The notes beneath the pieces were generated by a model. It had not been told where the DNA came from and ran no database searches. It saw only the letters and a list, made by a program, of their open reading frames with translations. Source: Bacillota bacterium (GTDB lineage: Bacteria > Bacillota > Clostridia > Lachnospirales > Lachnospiraceae). From it: a stretch of DNA of 22,313 nucleotides. Positions within the stretch are counted from its first letter, which is position 1, and each line of letters starts with the position of its first letter. Where the stretch lies: assembly GCA_023387635.1 (NCBI GenBank), contig JAEWHU010000081.1, positions 1 through 22,313 on the forward strand, read 5' to 3'. Shown here piece by piece: positions 18,201 through 22,313 of the stretch. The position numbers and the translations under genes are program-made.

Positions 18201-19062
18201 AGAAAAATTAAAAGATTCCTTATATACTGCAAAAAATATATATGTGAATAAAAACAAAATAGCGAAACCAAAAGTGTTTATACCAATATTCCCAGGAACA
18301 AATTGTGAATATGATTCAAGAAGAGCATTTGAAAAAGCAGGAGCAGAAGTAGAAACAATTGTATTTAATAATTTAGATCCGAATTCTATAAGGGAATCTA
18401 CCATGATTTATGAAAAAGCAATTAATGATTCACAAATCTTAATGTTCCCAGGTGGATTCTCAGCAGGAGATGAACCAGATGGTTCTGGTAAATTTATTGC
18501 AACTGCATTCCGTAATGAAAGAATAAAAGAGGCAGTTAATAATCTACTTAATAAACGAGATGGATTAGTACTAGGTATATGTAATGGTTTCCAAGCATTA
18601 ATTAAATTAGGTTTAGTACCATATGGTGAAATTACACCTCAGAAATTAGATTCACCAACATTAACTACCAATCATATTGGGCGTCATATCTCAAAGATGG
18701 TTCATACCAAGGTGGTATCGAATAAATCACCATGGCTACAAGGAGCTAATTTAGGAGAAGTATATACTATACCAGCATCTCACGGGGAAGGTAGATTTGT
18801 TGCAAGTAAGGAATGGATAGAAAAGTTAGAACAAAATGGCCAAATAGCAACTAGATATGTAAACCTATCTGGGGTTCCAACCATGGAAGAAGAGTTTAAC
18901 CCTAATGGTTCCTACTATGCTATTGAAGGTATTACAAGTCCGGATGGTAGAGTTCTTGGTAAAATGGCACATTCGGAAAGAATTGGTAATCGTGTTGCTG
19001 TTAATATTACTGGTAATATGGAACAACATATCTTTGCTTCCGGCATAAACTATTTTCAATAG
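15295..19062 (+). CDS. purL: Phosphoribosylformylglycinamidine synthase, single-chain form
   Basis: This enzyme carries out the fourth step of de novo purine synthesis, converting FGAR, glutamine and ATP to FGAM in the cytosol. The 1255 residues match the shorter single-chain PurL class found in clostridia and relatives. A PurS-like N-terminal part is followed by DTYWSDHCRHTTF near residue 220 and by the first synthetase half with NHPTEIEPFGGAATC near 327. The second half has SIGGKDSMSG near 782. The C-terminal glutamine amidotransferase domain starts at about 990 with IFPGTNCEYDS. Its catalytic triad is visible as Cys1096 (GICNGFQ), His1226 and Glu1228 (HSER). AAAAGGAG precedes the ATG. No other purine gene is adjacent, so it is a solitary pathway gene here. 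Its last codons are part of a tandem duplication. Confidence 0.97.
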   Translation: MANVRRIYVEKKEPYRVRAKELLGELKSYLDLEQIDNVRILIRYDIENIMESTYKLSLGTVFSEPPVDILYEENIKVNESDKIFSVEYLPGQFDQRADSAEQCIKLLNEEEEPIIRTATTYIIEGNISTEELDKIKAYCINPVDSRESSEVKPQTLNIKYEEPEDVAILEGFINKEDEELINLYNSLNLAMTELDFLHIQKYFKEEEKRDPSITEIRVLDTYWSDHCRHTTFLTELNNIEIEDGFYNEKLKLSYEDYISNHKELYKDRDDKYVSLMDIALIAMKKLKKDGKLEDLEESDEINACSIVVPVTIDGKEEEWLVFFKNETHNHPTEIEPFGGAATCLGGAIRDPLSGRGYVYQAMRVTGAADPRLPIKDTMKGKLPQRKIVTSAAMGYSSYGNQIGLATGFVDEIYHPNYVAKRMEIGAVMGAAPRKNVVRLNSDPGDIIILLGGRTGRDGLGGATGSSKVHTTESIENCGAEVQKGNPPTERKLQRLFRRAEVSKLIKKCNDFGAGGVSVAIGELADGLLIDLDKVLKKYAGLDGTELAISESQERMAIVVDKNDVDAILKYSKEENLEAVIVAKVLEEPRLIMKWKDKEIVNIKREFLDTNGAHQEASAYINAPQAENNYFKQEEITKDEVKAEWIKTLKDLNVCSKKGLIEMFDSSIGAATVLMPFGGKNQLTPIQTMTCKLPVLQGECDTVTMMSYGFDPYLSSWSPYHGAIYAVISSVSKIVATGGDYKKIRFTFQEYFKRLGNDKKRWGEPLAALLGAYEAQMKLGLPSIGGKDSMSGSFHDIDVPPTLVSFAVNTGSSSNVVTPELKGVNNKLVLFTINYDEYDLPEFQSLMNLYAKFYEFVKSGKIISSYAIDKKGLVEAISKMAFGNGLGVELNSDIESNELFAPRYGAIIAEMKEEDINSLVNSSLQYQIVGTIISESVFKYGDITVDVKEALSAWESTLESVFPTKKNVKEEKLKDSLYTAKNIYVNKNKIAKPKVFIPIFPGTNCEYDSRRAFEKAGAEVETIVFNNLDPNSIRESTMIYEKAINDSQILMFPGGFSAGDEPDGSGKFIATAFRNERIKEAVNNLLNKRDGLVLGICNGFQALIKLGLVPYGEITPQKLDSPTLTTNHIGRHISKMVHTKVVSNKSPWLQGANLGEVYTIPASHGEGRFVASKEWIEKLEQNGQIATRYVNLSGVPTMEEEFNPNGSYYAIEGITSPDGRVLGKMAHSERIGNRVAVNITGNMEQHIFASGINYFQ

Positions 19063-19114
19063 TTATTACTTCCAGTAATTATTATTTTCAATAGTTATTA
19101 CTTTCAGTAATTAT
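19051..19114. repeat. 32-bp tandem duplication across the purL stop codon
   Basis: The 32-bp unit at 19051-19082 is repeated at 19083-19114 with a single T/C difference, and the first seven bases or so of a third copy follow. Copy one contains the final purL codons and stop (TATTTTCAATAG). Each unit also holds a small inverted repeat, ATTACT and AGTAAT, around three bases. Confidence 0.85.
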
Positions 19115-19213
19115 TATTTTACTTTAATACTTAATAATTATTATATAAATATTTTATTGTTTTCAATATTCTATTATCTTCAATAATTTAGTTTAAAAAT
19201 TGAAATATTCAAT

Positions 19214-19247
19214 AAAAAGTTCCACTATTTCTTTAGTGGAACTTTTT
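19214..19247 (+). terminator. Intrinsic terminator downstream of purL
   Basis: AAAAAGTTCCACTA (19214-19227) and TAGTGGAACTTTTT (19234-19247) form a perfect 14-bp stem with a six-base loop and end in a T-run. It lies about 150 bp after the purL stop and could work in both directions. Confidence 0.88.
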
Positions 19248-19326
19248 ATTTAGACTGTACAAGAATGGATATTTATGTTAATATAGAAACAGTAGTATGA
19301 AATATTTCTAAACAACAAAATAATCA

Positions 19327-19419
19327 TTCGGTGCTTTCCACCGATAAAGGCAAACTTAGTGAAAACTAAGGACGCAAAGCTATAGGGCCTTCTGTAAAAG
19401 ATGGTAGCCAGTTACCGAA
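19327..19419 (+). promoter_or_regulatory. Cyclic di-GMP-I (GEMM-I) riboswitch
   Basis: The conserved core is present in order: AAAGGCAAAC, then stem CTTAGT/ACTAAG (19355-19360/19365-19370) capped by a GAAA tetraloop, then GGACGCAAAGC, a P3 region containing GGGCC, then GGTAGCC and GTTACCGA. The closing helix pairs TTCGGT (19327-19332) with ACCGAA (19414-19419). The 3' strand of that helix runs directly into the ribosome site AAAGGAG (19418-19424), eight bases before the ATG at 19433. There is no room for a terminator, so control is probably at translation. The 5' strand can instead form a local hairpin CGGTG/CACCG (19329-19333/19339-19343), a plausible alternative ligand-free state. Whether c-di-GMP turns the gene on or off is not certain; overlap of helix and ribosome site favours off. 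Confidence 0.93.
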
Positions 19420-19432
19420 AGGAGAGTTTTTT

Positions 19433-20236
19433 ATGTGCAAAAAAGCAAAATATTTTTTAAGCTTTTTGATTATCACTCTATTGATTCCTATATTTACTAC
19501 AACGGTAAATGCGAAAGAATCTAATATTAATAGTAGTAAACTTGATAAAGGAATAATAGAAATAACTTATAAATCAGATTCAAAAAAAGCGATTAAAGTA
19601 CAAATAGCTAAAGATAATGTGAAATATAACTATGATCTTGGAGAGAACAATATATTTCCTTTACAATCAGGCAATGGTAAATATACTATATCCATTTTAG
19701 AACATGTTTCTGGTACAAGTTATAAACTAATAGAACAAGATACTGTTGTCTTAAATCTGTCTGAAGAAAGTAGAGTATATTTAAATTCAATTCAACTTAT
19801 CCATTGGAATGATGAAATGAAAGTTATAAAATTAGCAAAGAAACTAACAGAGAATGCAAAAACTGATGGGGACAAGCTAAAAGCAATCTATAAATACATA
19901 GTAACAAGCATTGATTATGATAAGAAAAAAGCAGATAACGTTAAAAGTGGATATATTCCTAACATAGAAGCAATTGTAAAGAATGAAATAGGAATTTGCT
20001 ATGATTACAGTGCTTTATTAGCAGCTATGCTTCGCAGCGTTTCGGTACCAACAAAATTGCATATGGGATATACTACTTCAAGTCCTTCTTATCATGCATG
20101 GAATGAAGTATATATATCAGAAGAAAATAAGTGGGTTATTATAGATACAACAAATGATGCTTCAAATAATACCATAGATGGAAGTAAAGTGAACTATAAA
20201 AAAGCATCTAATTATAATGTTACAAAAACATATTAA
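19433..20236 (+). CDS. Secreted transglutaminase-like (cysteine-peptidase-fold) protein under c-di-GMP riboswitch
   Basis: A 267-residue exported protein. The N-terminus is a signal peptide (basic start, hydrophobic core of about residues 8-22, likely cleavage after VNA at 27). Residues 35-115 look like a beta-rich domain. A transglutaminase-like core follows with the Cys-His-Asp triad in the usual order: Cys189 in GICYDYSALLAAMLRS, His221 in YHAWNEVYI, and Asp238 in WVIIDTT. This fold in bacteria includes proteases and crosslinking enzymes, and the sequence does not tell which activity applies. There is no lipobox or sortase motif, so it may be released or loosely wall-bound. The leader is a c-di-GMP-I riboswitch; a terminator follows about 60 bp after the stop. 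A paralogue lies beyond the next gene. Confidence 0.9.
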   Translation: MCKKAKYFLSFLIITLLIPIFTTTVNAKESNINSSKLDKGIIEITYKSDSKKAIKVQIAKDNVKYNYDLGENNIFPLQSGNGKYTISILEHVSGTSYKLIEQDTVVLNLSEESRVYLNSIQLIHWNDEMKVIKLAKKLTENAKTDGDKLKAIYKYIVTSIDYDKKKADNVKSGYIPNIEAIVKNEIGICYDYSALLAAMLRSVSVPTKLHMGYTTSSPSYHAWNEVYISEENKWVIIDTTNDASNNTIDGSKVNYKKASNYNVTKTY

Positions 20237-20240
20237 TAAA

Positions 20241-20269
20241 TTCATTAAAAAATAATAATGTGATATAAT
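20241..20269 (+). promoter_or_regulatory. Candidate extended -10 promoter immediately before a terminator
   Basis: TGATATAAT (20261-20269) is a full extended -10, with TTCATT (20241-20246) 17 bp upstream as a weak -35. Initiation near 20276 would be followed within about 60 bases by the terminator at 20294-20337, so it would produce only a very short RNA or one depending on read-through into the dehydrogenase gene. It may be a chance match in AT-rich DNA. Confidence 0.3.
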
Positions 20270-20293
20270 AAGTATATAAGTTACAAGAGATAG

Positions 20294-20337
20294 AAAGGCC
20301 TGTTTCAACCGTATGAGTTTGAGACAGACCTTTTTTT
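20294..20337 (+). terminator. Intrinsic terminator after the transglutaminase-like gene
   Basis: AAAGGCCTGTTTCAA (20294-20308) pairs with TTGAGACAGACCTTT (20319-20333) over 15 positions with one G-U pair and one mismatch, and is followed by a T-run to 20337. Confidence 0.85.
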
Positions 20338-20359
20338 ATCTTATTTTAAATTGGAAATA

Positions 20360-20409
20360 AAGTTTGTGTCTTGGCTGCACCCACAAACTTGATATACCCA
20401 AAAAGCAGC
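20360..20409 (+). other. Possible structured leader (hairpin with pseudoknot) before the dehydrogenase gene
   Basis: AAGTTTGTG (20360-20368) and CACAAACTT (20382-20390) form a perfect 9-bp stem with a 13-base loop. Loop bases GCTGC (20374-20378) are complementary to GCAGC (20405-20409), just upstream of the ribosome site GAGGGTG. This could make an H-type pseudoknot. It matches no riboswitch class that I recognise. Confidence 0.35.
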
Positions 20410-20427
20410 GCAGAAATGAGGGTGAAT

Positions 20428-21393
20428 ATGAGCAAGAGAAGTAAAGTAGTGATTATAGGAGCAGGGCTAGTTGGAAGCTCTACAGCATTTAGCTTAGTTA
20501 CTCAAGGTATTTGTGATGAAGTAATGATTATTGACATTAATAAAGATAAAGCTAGAGGCGAAGTAATGGATCTAGGTCATTGTGTTGAATATTTAAATCG
20601 TAATGTAAAAGTAATGATTGGTGAATATAAAGATTGTAGCGATGCTGATTTTGTAGTAATTACAGCAGGGGCCCCACCAAAACCAAATCAAACTAGGCTA
20701 GATACATTAGAACTGACTGCAAGAATAGCAAAGTCTATTGTAGAACCTGTTATGGAAAGTGGATTTAATGGTCATTTTATCATTGTATCTAATCCAGTTG
20801 ATATTATATCTTATTATGTTTATAAACTTTCTGGGCTTCCTAAGAATCAAGTGATAGGTACAGGAACTGCTATGGATTCAGCTAGATTAAAACACTACAT
20901 CGGAGAAATTATTCAAGTGGATCCTAGAAGTGTGCAAGGATATACCATGGGTGAACATGGTGATAGTCAAATGTGTCCATGGTCTAATGTGATGATTGGT
21001 GGAAAGAAAATATATGATATAATTGAGGATAATGAAGAATTTAAAGACCTTAATCTTGATGATATTGTAAAGAAAGTAACTACAGTAGGTTTTGAAATAT
21101 TACGAATAAAAGGTACTACATGCTATGGTATAGCTTCAACAGTAGCAGGGATAATTAAAGCAATTTTATACGATGAAAATAAAATAATACCGGTTTCAAC
21201 TTTATTAGAAGGGGAATATGGTGAAGAAGATGTGTATTGTGGTGTACCTGTTATATTAAATCGCAATGGAGTAGAGGATATAATAAGGGTACGATTAACA
21301 GAAGATGAAAAGTTCAAATTTAAGAAATCAGTTAATGTTATACGGGAGCATATAAATCGGTTAAAAAGCATGGAAGAGTTTAATCTTAAATAA
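20428..21393 (+). CDS. L-lactate dehydrogenase-family 2-hydroxyacid dehydrogenase
   Basis: An NAD-dependent cytosolic oxidoreductase of the LDH/MDH family, expected to interconvert a 2-oxoacid and an L-2-hydroxyacid. The 321 residues fit the family. The nucleotide fold shows GAGLVGSS (residues 11-18) with Asp36 setting NAD preference. Catalytic residues are in place: Arg90 in QTRLD, Asp150 and Arg153 in MDSARL, and His177 in GEHGDS. Lys-Gly-Thr-Thr (228-231) matches the LDH substrate wall. The specificity loop is odd: where LDH normally has ANQKPGETR, this protein has APPKPNQTR, so the key Gln is Pro. The ATG at 20428 has GAGGGTG upstream; a TTG-initiated extension to 20371 lies in the structured leader and is rejected. 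The gene sits between two transglutaminase-like paralogues and ends at its own terminator. Confidence 0.9.
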   Translation: MSKRSKVVIIGAGLVGSSTAFSLVTQGICDEVMIIDINKDKARGEVMDLGHCVEYLNRNVKVMIGEYKDCSDADFVVITAGAPPKPNQTRLDTLELTARIAKSIVEPVMESGFNGHFIIVSNPVDIISYYVYKLSGLPKNQVIGTGTAMDSARLKHYIGEIIQVDPRSVQGYTMGEHGDSQMCPWSNVMIGGKKIYDIIEDNEEFKDLNLDDIVKKVTTVGFEILRIKGTTCYGIASTVAGIIKAILYDENKIIPVSTLLEGEYGEEDVYCGVPVILNRNGVEDIIRVRLTEDEKFKFKKSVNVIREHINRLKSMEEFNLK

Positions 21394-21407
21394 TAGAATT
21401 ATTTTTT

Positions 21408-21439
21408 GACTCAAGGTTTTGTACTTTGAGTCTTTTTTT
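21408..21439 (+). terminator. Intrinsic terminator after the dehydrogenase gene
   Basis: GACTCAAGG (21408-21416) and CTTTGAGTC (21424-21432) form a 9-bp stem with one G-U pair, followed by seven T residues (21433-21439). Confidence 0.87.
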
Positions 21440-21559
21440 GAATATAGAATAGAAAAAAGTCGAATTTTAGGAACTAAAAAATAGGGTTGGGATATTATAA
21501 AAAGGTAATTATCAAAGTTTTAAAACCTATTTTATCTTAATTACTGAAAGGGGATTTTT

Positions 21560-22313
21560 ATGTATTGTTTCAATAAAAATATGAATACCTCAGTAGCCAG
21601 GTATTTAGTTAGCTTATCACAATGTAGTGAATCTATGGTTGACACTAGTGCCATGAACAAAGGAATTATTAGAGTTCATGTTGATAATAATATGAAAAAA
21701 ATGAAAGTACAGATAAATAAGGATAATATAAAATATATATATGATTATGGTGAATACAATGTATTTCCACTACAACTAGGAAACGGGAAATACCTTATAT
21801 CCTTATATGAGTATGTAAAAGATAGAAGTTATCGTTTGTTTAAACAAGAATCAGTTACATTAAAAATAAATGATCAAAACGATGTTTATTTGCAATCAAT
21901 ACAACTAATTCATTGGGATCATAGAATGCAAGCTATTAAAACAGCTAAGCATATAACAAGATATAAAAAAACAGATTTAGATAAAACAAAAGAAATATAT
22001 AAATATATTATTTCTAAGATATCATATGATGAAGAAAAGGCTGATACTGTAAAAGCTGGCTATATACCTATGATTGATCAGGTGTTAAAAGAAGGTCGGG
22101 GGATATGCTATGATTATAGTGTTCTATTTGCTGCCATGCTACGAAGTATAGGAATTCCCACGAAATTATTGATGGGATATTGTAATAATAGTAATATCTA
22201 CCATGCTTGGAATGAGGTATATATAAAAGAAGAAAAAAGATGGATTATATTAGATACAACCCAAGATGCTTTTAATAAAAGAATAATAAGTATTTTTTTT
22301 AATGCAAAAGATG
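21560..22313 (+). CDS. Transglutaminase-like protein, paralogue without signal peptide (runs off the edge)
   Basis: An open frame of 251 codons continues past the right edge. From about residue 27 it aligns without large gaps to the transglutaminase-like protein at 19433, roughly half identical by eye. The same triad is present: Cys183 in GICYDYSVLFAAMLRS, His215 in YHAWNEVYI, and Asp232 in WIILDTT. The N-terminus (MYCFNKNMNTSVARYLVSLS) has no signal peptide. An in-frame TGA at 21545-21547 excludes a longer start, and GAAAGGGG precedes the ATG. The upstream gap contains no c-di-GMP riboswitch core, only weak AT-rich pairings (for example 21478-21485 with 21526-21533). It may be a cytosolic or non-classically exported homologue, or a copy that lost its export signal. 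The C-terminus is not in view. Confidence 0.9.
   Translation, partial: MYCFNKNMNTSVARYLVSLSQCSESMVDTSAMNKGIIRVHVDNNMKKMKVQINKDNIKYIYDYGEYNVFPLQLGNGKYLISLYEYVKDRSYRLFKQESVTLKINDQNDVYLQSIQLIHWDHRMQAIKTAKHITRYKKTDLDKTKEIYKYIISKISYDEEKADTVKAGYIPMIDQVLKEGRGICYDYSVLFAAMLRSIGIPTKLLMGYCNNSNIYHAWNEVYIKEEKRWIILDTTQDAFNKRIISIFFNAKD

Noticed and set aside
17886..18404. 172-codon minus-strand open frame inside purL
   Set aside because: It is antisense to the conserved linker and start of the amidotransferase domain of purL, shows no motif, and is explained by AT-rich codon use.
19051..19121. CRISPR-like repeat array after purL
   Set aside because: Only two full contiguous copies without spacers; it is a simple tandem duplication.
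20371..20427. TTG-initiated extension of the dehydrogenase
   Set aside because: The nucleotide-binding fold starts directly after the ATG at 20428, which has GAGGGTG upstream; the extension lies in a hairpin-forming leader.
21440..21559. Second c-di-GMP riboswitch before the transglutaminase paralogue
   Set aside because: None of the conserved core words (GGCAAAC, GGACGCAAAGC, GGTAGC) is present; only weak AT-rich complementarities are seen.

Overview
The window is about 22.3 kb of AT-rich DNA (roughly 30% GC by eye). Shine-Dalgarno sites are strong, terminators are hairpin/T-run, and sigma-A-like promoters and lipobox lipoproteins are present. Single-chain PurL, YesM/YesN-type regulators, a LplB/YtcP/LplA-type sugar importer and a cyclic-di-GMP-I riboswitch all point to an anaerobic Clostridia member, probably a plant-polysaccharide-degrading Lachnospiraceae species of the Lachnoclostridium phytofermentans kind. 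The genus is inferred from gene content; I could not run a search.

Left part (1-8742): a gene fragment runs off the left edge on the minus strand and is possibly from an insertion sequence. A carbohydrate-uptake locus follows on the plus strand: a YesM-like sensor kinase, a YesN-like AraC-type response regulator, two ABC permeases, a long solute-binding lipoprotein and a YesL-like DUF624 membrane protein. The leader ahead of the first permease holds a ~143-bp long-armed inverted repeat with a GC-rich centre, resembling a small mobile repeat or a structured RNA.

Middle (8801-12764): a PrsA-like foldase lipoprotein lies on the minus strand. Divergent from it is a cytosolic GH36 alpha-galactosidase, followed by a 71-residue hypothetical protein. 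The simplest reading is that the kinase/regulator sense an extracellular sugar and induce the importer, and that the alpha-galactosidase hydrolyses imported alpha-galactosides. That substrate link rests on proximity only.

Minus-strand cluster (12831-15103): a metallo-beta-lactamase-fold hydrolase, a glyoxalase-I-like VOC protein and a LysR-type regulator appear to form one operon. It starts at a promoter overlapped by a perfect 9-bp inverted repeat and ends at a terminator whose stem overlaps the last codons of the LysR gene.

Right part (15220-22313): a stand-alone single-chain purL ends in a 32-bp tandem duplication that includes its stop codon. A terminator follows, then a clear c-di-GMP-I (GEMM-I) riboswitch abutting the ribosome-binding site of a secreted transglutaminase-like protein. 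Next come an L-lactate-dehydrogenase-family gene with a non-standard specificity loop and a possibly structured leader, and then a paralogue of the transglutaminase-like gene. That paralogue lacks both signal peptide and riboswitch, and runs off the right edge. The riboswitch/transglutaminase pair is the most interesting part of the window.
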